A stretch of DNA of 43,014 nt. It comes from Hyphomicrobiaceae bacterium. GTDB lineage: Bacteria > Pseudomonadota > Alphaproteobacteria > Rhizobiales > Hyphomicrobiaceae. A model generated the notes under the pieces. That model was not told the DNA's origin. It ran no database searches and saw nothing but the letters and a program-made list of their open reading frames with translations. The position numbers were made by a program, and so were the translations under genes. The stretch lies in assembly GCA_025359185.1 (NCBI GenBank), contig JANYHF010000051.1, positions 1 to 43,014 on the forward strand, in the 5' to 3' direction. Shown here one piece after another: positions 24,910 through 33,355 of the stretch; position 1 is the stretch's first letter; every line of letters begins with the position of its first letter.

Positions 24910-25928
24910 TGCGCATCGGCTTGGTTTACGATCTCCGCGACGACTACCGGGCGATGGGCTACTCCGAGGAGCAGACCGTTGAATTCGACTCGATCGAGAC
25001 CATCGACGGCATGGCTGGGGCGCTTGAACGCCTAGGCCATGAGGTGGACCGGATCGGCCATGGCAAGAAGCTGGCGCAGCGCCTTGTGCTCGGTGACCGC
25101 TGGGACATGGTGTGGTCGATCGCCGAAGGCGTGAAGGGGCGTTGCCGCGAGGCGCAGGTTCCGGCCCTGCTAGAACTTTACGATCAGCCCTATGCTTTTT
25201 CCGACGCGACCACGATGGCCATCGCGTTAGATAAGGCAGTGGCAAAAAGGCTCGTGCGCGACCATGGCGTGCCGACCGCGCCGTTCATGCTGGTCGAATC
25301 CGCCACCGAGGACCTTTCGGGCTGGACGCATTTTCCTGCCTTCGTCAAACCGCTGGCCGAAGGCACCGGCAAGGGCTGTGAGCTGGCGTCAAAAGTCGCC
25401 AACGCCGCCGAGTTGCTGAACGCTGCCCGCGCGTTGGTGCACCGCTTCCAGCAACCCGCGCTGGTCGAAGCCTTCTTGCCCGGCCGCGAATTCACGGTTG
25501 GCATTGTCGGCAACGGCGCGCGCGCCCGTGTTGTTGGCGTGATGGAAATCTTCCTGAAGAAGGACGCCGACCAGGGCGTCTACTCCATGCGCAACAAGGA
25601 AGAGAGCGAAGACCTATGCTTCTACGAGAATGCGACTGATGGCGTGGCGCAACAGGTCGCCGAGCGAGGCCTCGCCGCGTATAAGGCGCTGGGCTGCCAG
25701 GACAGCTGCCGTCTCGATTTCCGCTGCGATGCCTCGGGAGCGCCCGTGTTCATGGAAGCCAACCCCATCGCCGGGATGCATCCAACGCACTCGGATCTTC
25801 CGATCCTCTCGGGCCTTAACGGCATCTCCTACGATCAGCTGATTGGCCTCATCCTCGAAGCCGCCATGGAGCGCTTCGGTCTCGGCGCCGCCGAAGCCCG
25901 CCGCATCCAACGCCGCAGGGTTGGCTAG
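24909..25928 (+). CDS. Ddl-like ATP-grasp ligase 1 of the kamA operon
   Basis: A 339-residue protein of the D-Ala-D-Ala ligase-like ATP-grasp superfamily. N-terminal domain: MRIGLVYDLRDDYRAMGYSE with WDMVWSIAEGVKGRCREAQ in the place where Ddl has its HG-x2-GEDG serine loop, so the first-substrate site differs from true Ddl. ATP-grasp features: Lys147 in FPAFVKPLAEGTGKG, Glu187 in ALVEAFLPGREFTVG, and metal ligands Asp270 (CRLDFRCD), Glu283 and Asn285 (FMEANPIAGMHPTHSDLP). It should activate a carboxylate as acyl phosphate and join it to an amine. It is translationally coupled to kamA, so beta-lysine is a likely substrate. It is not a housekeeping Ddl: there are no mur genes nearby and the loop is altered. 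Confidence 0.85.
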   Translation: MRIGLVYDLRDDYRAMGYSEEQTVEFDSIETIDGMAGALERLGHEVDRIGHGKKLAQRLVLGDRWDMVWSIAEGVKGRCREAQVPALLELYDQPYAFSDATTMAIALDKAVAKRLVRDHGVPTAPFMLVESATEDLSGWTHFPAFVKPLAEGTGKGCELASKVANAAELLNAARALVHRFQQPALVEAFLPGREFTVGIVGNGARARVVGVMEIFLKKDADQGVYSMRNKEESEDLCFYENATDGVAQQVAERGLAAYKALGCQDSCRLDFRCDASGAPVFMEANPIAGMHPTHSDLPILSGLNGISYDQLIGLILEAAMERFGLGAAEARRIQRRRVG

Positions 25929-25930
25929 CA

Positions 25931-26989
25931 ATGACCCTTTCGCGCTCCTCATATATCCCCGTCGTCCATGGGGCGATGGACGACAGGCCGGACGAAGCCG
26001 ACACCGTCGAGGCGGCGCTGGCGATCTCCGAGACGCTGCGCGGGCTTGGCTACCAGAGTGATCTCGTGCATGTCGGCCTAAACATGACTCCCATCGAGGA
26101 CATAGGGCGGCGGCAACCTCTGGCTGTGTTCAACCTCGTCGAAGCGATCAATGCGGATTTTCGTCTGCAGCCGATGGCGCCTGCCATCTACGAGCGCCTG
26201 CGCATTCCCTATACGGGCTGCTCGTTCGACGCGATTGTTTCGGCGATGTCGAAAACCCGCTCCAAGCATGTGATGAAGGCCGCCGCCATCGCCACGCCGG
26301 CCTGGATCGACGGCATCCGCAATCCGCTGCCCGCCGATACCATGGTGCTGGTGAAGTCGGACAGCGAACACGCCTCCATCGGTATCGACTCATCGTCTGT
26401 GGTCATGGCGGGCGAAGCGCAGCGCGTCATCCGCGAGCGCGAGAAATCCTTCGGCGGACGGTTCTTTGCCGAAGTGTTCATCGAAGGCCGCGAGTTCAAC
26501 GTCGCCATGGTCGAGGGGCCGGGCGGACCGCTGGCCCTGCCGATCCCGGAAATCCAGTTCATCGACTACCCCGAAGGCAAGCCGCGCATCGTCGATTACG
26601 ACGCCAAGTGGATGGTCGAAAGTTTTGCTTACAACAATACGCCCCGCGCCTTTGGCATCGAAAAAGAAGACCCCAAGCTCGCGCGCAAGCTGAAGAAGAT
26701 GGCGCTCGATGTCTGGCGCGCGTTCGGATTGTCCGGCTACGCGCGCGTCGATTTCCGCGTCGATGCCTTCGGAAAACCCTGGGCCATCGATGTGAACACC
26801 AATCCCTGCATCACGCCCGACGCGGGCTTCGCCACAACGGCGTCCGAGGCCGGCATCAGCTATCCGCAACTTATCGAGCGCATCGTCAACGCCGCGCTGC
26901 CGGTGGCCGATGCCGTCGAGGACAGCGACCGCCTGAGCGCCGAAATAACGGAGACCTCAGAGGTTAGCGCGCCCGCAGGTGCGTGGTGA
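25931..26989 (+). CDS. Ddl-like ATP-grasp ligase 2 of the kamA operon
   Basis: A 352-residue ATP-grasp protein, related to but clearly distinct from its upstream neighbour. N-terminal domain with VHGAMDDRPDEADTVEAALA and LAVFNLVEAINADFRLQPMAP, then RIPYTGCSFDAIVSAMSKTRSKHVM, which resembles the Ddl IPYTG hinge. ATP site: Lys142 (TMVLVKSDSEHASIG), Glu181 (FFAEVFIEGREFNVA); metal ligands Asp274 (ARVDFRVD), Asp287 and Asn289 (AIDVNTNPCITPDAGF). An acidic, Pro/Ala-containing tail of about 25 residues follows. It begins two bases after the previous stop. Two non-identical ligases in tandem suggest two successive amide bonds, or alternative partners, in one product. Confidence 0.85.
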   Translation: MTLSRSSYIPVVHGAMDDRPDEADTVEAALAISETLRGLGYQSDLVHVGLNMTPIEDIGRRQPLAVFNLVEAINADFRLQPMAPAIYERLRIPYTGCSFDAIVSAMSKTRSKHVMKAAAIATPAWIDGIRNPLPADTMVLVKSDSEHASIGIDSSSVVMAGEAQRVIREREKSFGGRFFAEVFIEGREFNVAMVEGPGGPLALPIPEIQFIDYPEGKPRIVDYDAKWMVESFAYNNTPRAFGIEKEDPKLARKLKKMALDVWRAFGLSGYARVDFRVDAFGKPWAIDVNTNPCITPDAGFATTASEAGISYPQLIERIVNAALPVADAVEDSDRLSAEITETSEVSAPAGAW

Positions 26990-27465
26990 CGCTGACCTGG
27001 CGCACTGAGGTGATTGCGGCCGATGTCGCAAAGATCCGGGATCTGTGCGCAAAGACAGGATTTTTTTCCCCGGCGGAAGTCACCATGTCGGGCGAACTGG
27101 TTGAGGCCCGGCTCGATGACGGCGACGCGTCAGACTACGATTTCATCATTGCCGAGATCGATGGCGCGCTCGCGGGTTACACGTGCTTTGGCCGCATCGA
27201 AGGCACCGAATCCGCATTCGATCTGTTCTGGATCGCTGTTGACCCGGCGCAGCAGGGCCATGGCATCGGCCGCCAGCTGTTGGCCCGCACCGAGGCCATA
27301 ATCGTGGCCGCAGGCGGCAGCCGCTATTACGCCGAAACCTCCTCCACGCCCGCCTACGAACCCACGCGCCAGTTCTACCTGCGCACCGGCTTTCGCGAAG
27401 TCGCCCATGTCAAAGATTTCTACAAGCCCGGCGACGGCAAGCTCATCTATGAGCGGCTGGTCTAA
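26983..27465 (+). CDS. GNAT N-acetyltransferase of the kamA operon
   Basis: A 160-residue GNAT-fold enzyme. The acetyl-CoA-binding motif A is FWIAVDPAQQGHGIGRQLLARTEAII (Q-x2-G-x-G/A pattern), preceded by the motif D strand FIIAEIDGALAGYTCFGRIEG and followed by motif B FYLRTGFREVAHVKDFY. It overlaps the previous gene by a few bases (GTGGTGA); either of two tandem GTG codons could start it. In archaea and some bacilli, lysine 2,3-aminomutase pairs with an acetyltransferase (AblB/YodP) that makes N-epsilon-acetyl-beta-lysine. By analogy this enzyme may acetylate beta-lysine or the ligated peptide. It is not close enough by eye to AblB to claim orthology. Confidence 0.86.
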   Translation: MVTLTWRTEVIAADVAKIRDLCAKTGFFSPAEVTMSGELVEARLDDGDASDYDFIIAEIDGALAGYTCFGRIEGTESAFDLFWIAVDPAQQGHGIGRQLLARTEAIIVAAGGSRYYAETSSTPAYEPTRQFYLRTGFREVAHVKDFYKPGDGKLIYERLV

Positions 27466-27495
27466 AATCCGCCTATTGGGTCAACCCTACCAATT

Positions 27496-27571
27496 GTGTA
27501 GGGGCGACCGGCCGTCGACCGTCCAACAACGGCGTTTGCGGAGTGCGGGCGACCACCAATCGCCCCTACAC
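27496..27571. repeat. Palindromic element, family C, copy 1, between convergent genes
   Basis: GTGTAGGGGCGA (27496-27507) and TCGCCCCTACAC (27560-27571) are perfect 12-base inverse ends of a 76-base element with an inner GGCCGTCGACCGTCC-like stretch. It lies between the convergent GNAT and fadD genes and may end both transcripts. A second copy starts at 42954 and runs off the window. Confidence 0.75.
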
Positions 27572-27599
27572 CGGGAGAGCAGCGCAGGAGCCGCGAGTG

Positions 27600-29351
27600 T
27601 CAGGCTGCCCCCTGCCGCTTGGCAGCCTCCTCCGCTTTCAACTCCTTCTTTGACAGTTTGCCGATCATCGTCCTTGGCAAACTGTCGCGGAAATCGATCT
27701 CTTCTGGGAGTTCCATTTTGGCGAGTTTCGGCTTCAGGAAAGCCAGCAGGTCCTCGGATGTCGCAGTCATGCCGTCGCGCAACTTTACAAAGGCCTTCGG
27801 GGCTTCGCCGCGCGTCACATTGGGAATGCCGATCACGATGGCCTCCAGCACCGCAGGGTGCTCGTACAGCGCATCCTCGATCCGGCGCGGATAGATCTTA
27901 AAGCCCGACGAGTTGATCATGTCCTTGATCCGATCGGTGATGAAGGTGAAGCCGTCCGCATCCATATGGCCGATGTCGCCGGTGCGGAAAAAACGGCCTG
28001 CGGGTACAGTGACGAAACTCTCGGCGTTGTCGGCGGGCTTATTCCAATAGCCGGCCATGACTTGAGGGCCAGCAAGACAAATCTCGCCGTCCTGCCCCAA
28101 CGGCATCTCGCGTGACGGATCATCGAGCGCCCGGATCGACACCAGGGTTGCGGGCAGCGGCAAGCCAATGGAACCCTCTTTGGCCGGCCCCGCCGTGGGA
28201 TTGGCCGTCACACCCGGCGACGTCTCGGAAAGACCGTAGGCTTCGATGAGTGCTGCACCCGATGCTTGCTCGAAACTGCGTTTGACCGCCATTGGCAACG
28301 CCGCGCCGCCCGAGACGCACCATTTGAACGATGCCAGATCAGCCTTGCGAGCACCTTTGTAGGTCAACAGGGCATTGAACAATGTCGGAACGCCCGGCAG
28401 GACTGTCGGCCGCAATTGGTTGATCAGTTTGACGGATTCGCCGATTTCGAATTTGGGGATCAAGATCAGCTGTGCCGCCCGCTTTATGCCGAAATTCATG
28501 ACAAACGACATGGCAAAGACGTGAAACAGCGGCAGGATGCACAACATGCGCTCGGCACCTTCGTTCAAGGTGCTTGCCCAGTCGCTGATCTGCTGGACTT
28601 GAATGCTCAGATTGGCGTGCGTCAGCATCGCGCCCTTCGGCGTGCCGGTGGTGCCGCCGGTATATTGCAGCACGGCAAGATCACGTTCGGGATCAATCAT
28701 GACTGGCGTCAGCTTGCCGTCATTGGCCATCAGGTCGCGCTGGAGGATGAACTTGCTGCGGTGCGGCGAGGCCTCGATATTGGCGATCTCCTGGCCACGC
28801 GTCAGCCGGAACAGGGCGGATTTGATCGTTGGTAGCAGTGAGGAGAACGAGGCGACAATGGCCCGGTCGAGCGCACCGGTGCTCAGAAGTGCTTCGACCT
28901 TGCTGGTCAGCAGCTTCAGATCGAGCGTGATCAGCATCCGCGTCTCGCTGTCGCGGATCTGGTGTTCCAGTTCGCTGATGGAATAGAGCGGGTTGTAGTT
29001 CACCACCGTGCCGCCAGCTTTCAGCACCGCGTAGTAGGCGACGACGAAGGTGGGGCTGTTGGGCAGAAACAGGCCGACTTTGACCCCTTTGCCCACACCC
29101 AGAGTTTGCAACCCGGCGGCCGCATGGTCCACGGCGCGGCCAATTTCGGCGTATGTCATTGTCCGGCCAAGGAAATAGGTGCACACATTGCTAGGAAAGC
29201 GCATAATGGCGTGGTCCAGCAACTCGAACACGGGTGCGGCAGCATAAGTCCGGTGCCAATTGATGTCCTTGGGGTAGTTTTTGAGCCAAGGAAAACCATC
29301 TTGTGACAGTGGTTGGGCCGGGCTGGTGAGTTTGAGGGCGGTTTCGGTCAT
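27600..29351 (-). CDS. fadD: Long-chain fatty acid-CoA ligase
   Basis: About 583 residues from the ATG reading MTETALKLTSPAQ; a longer in-frame extension upstream is not conserved. Adenylate-forming enzyme motifs are all present: YTGGTTGTPKGAMLTHANL (P-loop), FHVFAMSFVMN, EAYGLSETSPGVTANP, FRTGDIGHMDADGFTFITDR and IKDMINSSGFKIYPRRIE, plus the C-terminal catalytic Lys in MIGKLSKKEL. It should activate fatty acids to acyl-CoA through acyl-adenylate for beta-oxidation or lipid synthesis; chain length cannot be read. It is divergent from the acyl carrier protein gene. Confidence 0.9.
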   Translation of the reverse strand: MTETALKLTSPAQPLSQDGFPWLKNYPKDINWHRTYAAAPVFELLDHAIMRFPSNVCTYFLGRTMTYAEIGRAVDHAAAGLQTLGVGKGVKVGLFLPNSPTFVVAYYAVLKAGGTVVNYNPLYSISELEHQIRDSETRMLITLDLKLLTSKVEALLSTGALDRAIVASFSSLLPTIKSALFRLTRGQEIANIEASPHRSKFILQRDLMANDGKLTPVMIDPERDLAVLQYTGGTTGTPKGAMLTHANLSIQVQQISDWASTLNEGAERMLCILPLFHVFAMSFVMNFGIKRAAQLILIPKFEIGESVKLINQLRPTVLPGVPTLFNALLTYKGARKADLASFKWCVSGGAALPMAVKRSFEQASGAALIEAYGLSETSPGVTANPTAGPAKEGSIGLPLPATLVSIRALDDPSREMPLGQDGEICLAGPQVMAGYWNKPADNAESFVTVPAGRFFRTGDIGHMDADGFTFITDRIKDMINSSGFKIYPRRIEDALYEHPAVLEAIVIGIPNVTRGEAPKAFVKLRDGMTATSEDLLAFLKPKLAKMELPEEIDFRDSLPRTMIGKLSKKELKAEEAAKRQGAA

Positions 29352-29642
29352 CGCGTTGCCTGGGAGTTGCCGGGACGTTTGCCTTGATCTCAACGAAGGA
29401 TTGCGTGGGGCGCAAAAAGCCAACACACCAGCGTCCATTACGATGGTTCGCACCTTGCGAATCCTAGCACAAACCGGTTCGCGAGACATGGTACGCGATT
29501 GGGCCGGATTAACTGTAATGCGGCGCGCAGATTGCACGCCAGGGTGGTTCGGCCCGACTGTTGCAGGATAGCAGCCATCGATCGGGCGTCTTGCTCTTGC
29601 GGTCTGACTGTTCTAGCTAAAGGGCAATCAGGCACAGGGCAG

Positions 29643-29654
29643 GTACGTACGTAC
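29643..29654. promoter_or_regulatory. 12-base palindrome GTACGTACGTAC before the ACP gene
   Basis: A perfect self-complementary GTACGTACGTAC lies 20 bases before the ATG of the acyl carrier protein gene, in the divergent gap with fadD. It could be an operator or a chance run of a four-base repeat. No regulator gene is adjacent. Confidence 0.25.
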
Positions 29655-29674
29655 GCTGTGGCAGGGAGACAACA

Positions 29675-29932
29675 ATGGACGACGTTGCGACGAAGATTAT
29701 CGAGATTCTCCGCAAGCATATGAAGAAGCCTGACAAGGAGATCACGCTCGAAACGAAGCTGGAAGATCTGGAGATCGAGTCGCTCGATCTGGCCATGATC
29801 GTCTTTGATATTGAAGACTCTTTCGGTGTTGAGATCCCGTACAATGCGAACGAAGAAGTCGACGCCTTCAAGACTGTGGGTTCGGTCGTGGAGCGCGTGC
29901 GGCAATTGGTGAAGTCGAAGGCGGCAGCGTAA
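29675..29932 (+). CDS. Acyl carrier protein
   Basis: An 85-residue acidic helical protein. The phosphopantetheine attachment site is Ser36 in LEDLEIESLDLAMIVFDIED, with ESLDL in place of the usual DSLD. The flanking helices (VATKIIEILRKHMKKP and FGVEIPYNANEEVDAFKTVGSVVERV) fit the four-helix ACP fold. It is not the housekeeping AcpP (no fabD/fabG context) and it is shorter than and different from AcpXL. The FabF-type synthase 103 bases downstream suggests a dedicated acyl chain pathway. GGGAG sits seven bases before the ATG. Confidence 0.9.
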   Translation: MDDVATKIIEILRKHMKKPDKEITLETKLEDLEIESLDLAMIVFDIEDSFGVEIPYNANEEVDAFKTVGSVVERVRQLVKSKAAA

Positions 29933-30035
29933 AGCGCTGCCGTTACTTGGACTCGAGCTGGAGCTGCGCTTACGAGTTCTTCAGCCTGTAAGCTGCATTT
30001 GAGGATCCGCTGACAGGATCCACCTTAGAGGTTCG

Positions 30036-31292
30036 ATGACGCAGAGCAATGGGTCCGGGTCCAGCGGCGCGCGCCGCGTGGTCGTGACAGGCATGGGCGC
30101 GGTGACGCCGGTTGGCAACACGGTTGATGAGTTCTGGGCGAGCCTGAAGGCCGGACGGTGTGGGGTCGATAAGATCGTCGGCTTCGATCTCGAAGATCTC
30201 TACATTCACATTGGCGCCGAGGTGAAGGGGTTCGACCCCAAGGACCGGCTTGCCAACATCAAAGACCGCACGCTGCCGATGGCCGACCGCTATTCGCAGT
30301 TTGCGGGGGCAGCGGCATTGGAAGCGATGAAGCATTCCGGCCTGCCGGTTCCGGTGCCTGATCCTTATCGCACAGCCTGCATCATCGGGTCGGGCGCGGG
30401 CGGCCTCAACACCCTTGAGCTGGCCTATCGCGACCTCTTTATCCGCAAGAAGAAAGCGACCAACCCGCTGACGCTGCTGCGAATCATCGGTAGTTCGGCC
30501 TCGGCCCATGTCGGCATTGAATTCGGCGTGCGAGGGCCGACCTTTGGCACCGTCAGCGCCTGCGCGACGGCGTCGCATTCGATTGGCCTCACCTACCAGT
30601 TCATCAAGAGCGGGGCCGTGGACGTGGGCATTGCGGGCGCTGCCGAAGCGGTGATGAACTACGGCACCATGAAAGCCTGGCAAGCTTTGCGCGTGCTGTC
30701 GGCCCAGGGCTGCTTCCCCTTCGCCAAGAAGCGCAACGGCACCGTGCTGGCCGAAGGCGCGGGCATACTCGTCCTCGAAGAACTCGAACACGCCAAGGCG
30801 CGCGGCGCAACGATCATTGCGGAGCTGATGGGTTTTGGCATGTCGTCGGATGCCAAAGACATGGTCAACCCGGACATCGAAGGCCCGAAATACGCCATGC
30901 GCCAAGCCCTGAGCGAGGCCAAACTGGCGCCCTCCGATATTGGTTACCTGAACGCTCATGGCACGGCGACCAGCATCAATGACATCAACGAAACCCGCGC
31001 CATCAAGGCGGTGTTCGAGGGCGCTGCCAAGGATCTGGCGATCTCGTCAACCAAATCCATGCACGGTCATCTCTTAGGTGCGGGCGGCGCCATCGAAGCT
31101 ATCGCCTCGATCAAGGCGATCACGGAAGGTTTTGTGCCGCCGACCATTGGCCTCGATGAAGCCGATCCGGAATGCGACCTCGACTACGTGCCCAATGTGG
31201 GCCGCGAGAAAAAGGTCACCTACGCGATGTCCAACTCGTTCGCGTTCGGCGGCCTCAACGCCGTCTTGATTTTTGGCCCGCCGCCTGCCTGA
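30036..31292 (+). CDS. fabF: Beta-ketoacyl-ACP synthase II-type enzyme
   Basis: A 418-residue condensing enzyme that joins malonyl-ACP to an acyl-ACP. The Cys-His-His triad is Cys176 (TVSACATASHSIG), His308 (YLNAHGTATSINDINET) and His345 (SSTKSMHGHLLGAGGAIEA), with the supporting Lys340. The C-terminal NSFAFGGLNAVLIF is typical of KAS II. It has an N-terminal Ser/Gly-rich tail of about 12 residues. AGAGG lies four bases before the ATG. The pairing with a stand-alone ACP resembles specialised lipid loci (very long chain or NodE-like) rather than the core fab cluster; the specific product is not known. Confidence 0.92.
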   Translation: MTQSNGSGSSGARRVVVTGMGAVTPVGNTVDEFWASLKAGRCGVDKIVGFDLEDLYIHIGAEVKGFDPKDRLANIKDRTLPMADRYSQFAGAAALEAMKHSGLPVPVPDPYRTACIIGSGAGGLNTLELAYRDLFIRKKKATNPLTLLRIIGSSASAHVGIEFGVRGPTFGTVSACATASHSIGLTYQFIKSGAVDVGIAGAAEAVMNYGTMKAWQALRVLSAQGCFPFAKKRNGTVLAEGAGILVLEELEHAKARGATIIAELMGFGMSSDAKDMVNPDIEGPKYAMRQALSEAKLAPSDIGYLNAHGTATSINDINETRAIKAVFEGAAKDLAISSTKSMHGHLLGAGGAIEAIASIKAITEGFVPPTIGLDEADPECDLDYVPNVGREKKVTYAMSNSFAFGGLNAVLIFGPPPA

Positions 31293-31300
31293 GTGGGCGG

Positions 31301-31735
31301 ATGAGCGAGATTGTCATTACATCGGGCGGCGTGGAACTGACGGCAAGGTTGGCCGATACGCTGACGGCGCGTGTGATCTTGCGGGCGCTGCCACTGCGGT
31401 TGACGGCGATTTTCTGGGGCCGGCTGGTGCGCCTGAACGTGCATCTGGACGCCTATCGCGACCCGGACGCGGTGCAGCTGGCGTCGCTGGGTCAGCTCTT
31501 GTTCTCGCCCGAGCATGAAGACATCTACATCCCCTACGGCGCCACGCCGATTTCGCGAACAGGCGAAATCCGCTTGCCGTCGCCCTCCAACATCTGGGCC
31601 GAAGCGCTGGATGATGTTCAGGTCTTGCGCGACGTCCAGGATGGCGCGGCTCTGATCATTTCGGCTTACGATTCCGCCCGCCCCCGCGCCAAAAAGCCCG
31701 CCAATCCGCCACCAAAAGCACCCTGGCGGGATTAG
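31301..31735 (+). CDS. Cyclophilin-like fold protein (TM1367 type)
   Basis: A 144-residue protein with the pattern of the TM1367/cyclophilin-like family: [39 protein letters not shown], the [39 protein letters not shown] core and [16 protein letters not shown]. These have the cyclophilin barrel but lack proven prolyl isomerase residues; no biochemical function is established. It starts eight bases after the fabF stop, so it is probably cotranscribed with the ACP/FabF pair. It ends in a tail-to-tail overlap with radC (TTAG). Confidence 0.8.
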   Translation: MSEIVITSGGVELTARLADTLTARVILRALPLRLTAIFWGRLVRLNVHLDAYRDPDAVQLASLGQLLFSPEHEDIYIPYGATPISRTGEIRLPSPSNIWAEALDDVQVLRDVQDGAALIISAYDSARPRAKKPANPPPKAPWRD

Positions 31736-32466
31736 ATCAACCCCTTGCTCTTGAAACTCGTATGCCCGTCCTTGGCGATGATCAGGTGGTCATGCACCAG
31801 GATGCCCAGCGGTTTCGATGTGCTCACAATCAGCTTGGTCATATCGATGTCCGCTCGTGACGGCGTTGGATCGCCCGAAGGATGGTTGTGCACCAAGATG
31901 ATCGCCGTCGCCGACAGTTCCAGCGCCCGTTTGACGATCTCGCGTACATAGACGGGTGTATGATCAACCGTGCCGCGCTGCTGCACTTCGTCGGCGATGA
32001 TGCGGTTGCGCTTGTCGAGGAACAGGATGCGGAACTGTTCCTTGGTCTCGAAGGCCATGGCGGCGCGGCAGTAGCCGATGACGTCCGTCCAGGCGGCCAA
32101 AACCGGGCGTTTGCGCACCTCGCCTTGTATCAGCCGCAGGGCCGTCGCGCGCACAACTTTAAGTTCGGTGATGACGGACTCGCCGAGGCCAGGGATTTTG
32201 CTTAGCCGTTCGTCGGGGGCCGAAATCACTTCGGCGAACGATCCGAAATGGCGCAGCAGCAACTTAGCCAACGGCTTGGTATCGCGGCGCGGGATGGCGC
32301 GAAACAGCAGCAATTCCAGCAGTTCGTAGTCCGGCATGGCATCGGCGCCACCCTTGCGGAAGCGCTCCCTCAGGCGCTCCCGGTGCCCGGTTCCCTCCGG
32401 GATCGCCGCCAAGTCTTCCTCTTCGAGGCCACCAGCCACGGTTGTGGTCCTATCGCGGTAAACCAT
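31732..32466 (-). CDS. radC: RadC family JAB-domain protein
   Basis: A 244-residue RadC (UPF0758) protein. The N-terminal helix-hairpin-helix-like region contains [28 protein letters not shown] and [16 protein letters not shown]. The C-terminal JAB/MPN metalloprotease-like domain has the metal motif [16 protein letters not shown] (His-x-His and Asp) preceded by an expected Glu earlier in the domain. Its role is not established; it was once linked to DNA repair and is frequent near mobile elements, but here it sits in a stable core context. The ATG lies inside the end of map (17-base overlap). Confidence 0.93.
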   Translation of the reverse strand: MVYRDRTTTVAGGLEEEDLAAIPEGTGHRERLRERFRKGGADAMPDYELLELLLFRAIPRRDTKPLAKLLLRHFGSFAEVISAPDERLSKIPGLGESVITELKVVRATALRLIQGEVRKRPVLAAWTDVIGYCRAAMAFETKEQFRILFLDKRNRIIADEVQQRGTVDHTPVYVREIVKRALELSATAIILVHNHPSGDPTPSRADIDMTKLIVSTSKPLGILVHDHLIIAKDGHTSFKSKGLI

Positions 32467-33283
32467 AGGGCGGGCAGTGATAGCCCTTGGGCGAATAGGT
32501 GAACACTTCGACCCCGGTTTCGGTCACGCCGACCGTATGCTCGAACTGGGCCGACAGCGATTTATCGCGCGTGACCGCCGTCCAGCCGTCGTCCAGCACC
32601 TTGGTGTCGGCGCGGCCGAGATTGATCATGGGCTCGATGGTAAAGATCATGCCCGGCTGCAATTCGACGCCCTCGCCGCCGCGCCCGTAATGCAGAATGT
32701 TGGGCCGGTCGTGGAACACATCGCCAAGGCCGTGGCCGCAGAAATCACGCACGACGCTACACCGTTCGCTCTCGGCATAGCGCTGGATCGCCTCGCCTAT
32801 ATGCCCGGTGGTCCGCCCTGGCCGCACTGCTGCGACGCCGCGCACGAGGGACTCGTAGGTCACCTCCAGCAGGCGTTCGGCCTTGCGGCTGATGGCGCCG
32901 ACCGGGTACATCCGGCTGGTGTCGCCGTGCCAGCCGTTGAGGATGAGCGTCACGTCGATATTGACAATATCGCCCTCGCGCAACGGTTTTGGACCGGGAT
33001 GGCCGTGGCAGACCACATGGTTTACGGACGTGCACAGAGCATGGCGGAAGCCGCGGTAATTCAACGTCGCGGGGAAGGCTTTGTGGTCGCGGGCGAACTC
33101 CAGAATGAGCTGTTCGAGGCGTCCTGTTGGCACCCCAGGCTTTACAAAATCCACAAGCATATCAAGGGCTTGCGCCGCCAGCTGGCCAGCAAGGCGCATA
33201 CCCTCGAAGGCCGCAGGGCCATACAGGCGGACCTTGGTGGCGTCGGTGTCCGGCGCGCTGGTCTTATGGCTCAAGTTGTTCAT
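32450..33283 (-). CDS. map: Methionine aminopeptidase type I
   Basis: About 277 residues. It removes the initiator methionine from new proteins. Metal ligands are visible: Asp110 ([16 protein letters not shown]), Asp121 (HGDTSRMY), then a His in [17 protein letters not shown] and the two Glu of MIFTIEPMI and [14 protein letters not shown]. The segment [11 protein letters not shown] has His where most type I enzymes have Ile (CHGIPG), a mild variation near catalytic His93. The N-terminal extension before [16 protein letters not shown] is variable. The ATG reading [12 protein letters not shown] was chosen over an upstream start. It is cotranscribed with radC. Confidence 0.93.
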   Translation of the reverse strand: MNNLSHKTSAPDTDATKVRLYGPAAFEGMRLAGQLAAQALDMLVDFVKPGVPTGRLEQLILEFARDHKAFPATLNYRGFRHALCTSVNHVVCHGHPGPKPLREGDIVNIDVTLILNGWHGDTSRMYPVGAISRKAERLLEVTYESLVRGVAAVRPGRTTGHIGEAIQRYAESERCSVVRDFCGHGLGDVFHDRPNILHYGRGGEGVELQPGMIFTIEPMINLGRADTKVLDDGWTAVTRDKSLSAQFEHTVGVTETGVEVFTYSPKGYHCPPYGLPR

Positions 33284-33355
33284 CGGCGTCTCGGTTGCGG
33301 GGCGGCTGGCCACTGATTTAGCGTAAATCAAGCGGCTGGAGCAATGGCGGTGAGC

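Noticed and set aside
24909-26989. Housekeeping D-Ala-D-Ala ligase for peptidoglycan.
   Set aside because: Two divergent copies in a kamA/GNAT operon, altered serine-loop region in the first, and no mur/fts genes nearby make a cell-wall role unlikely.
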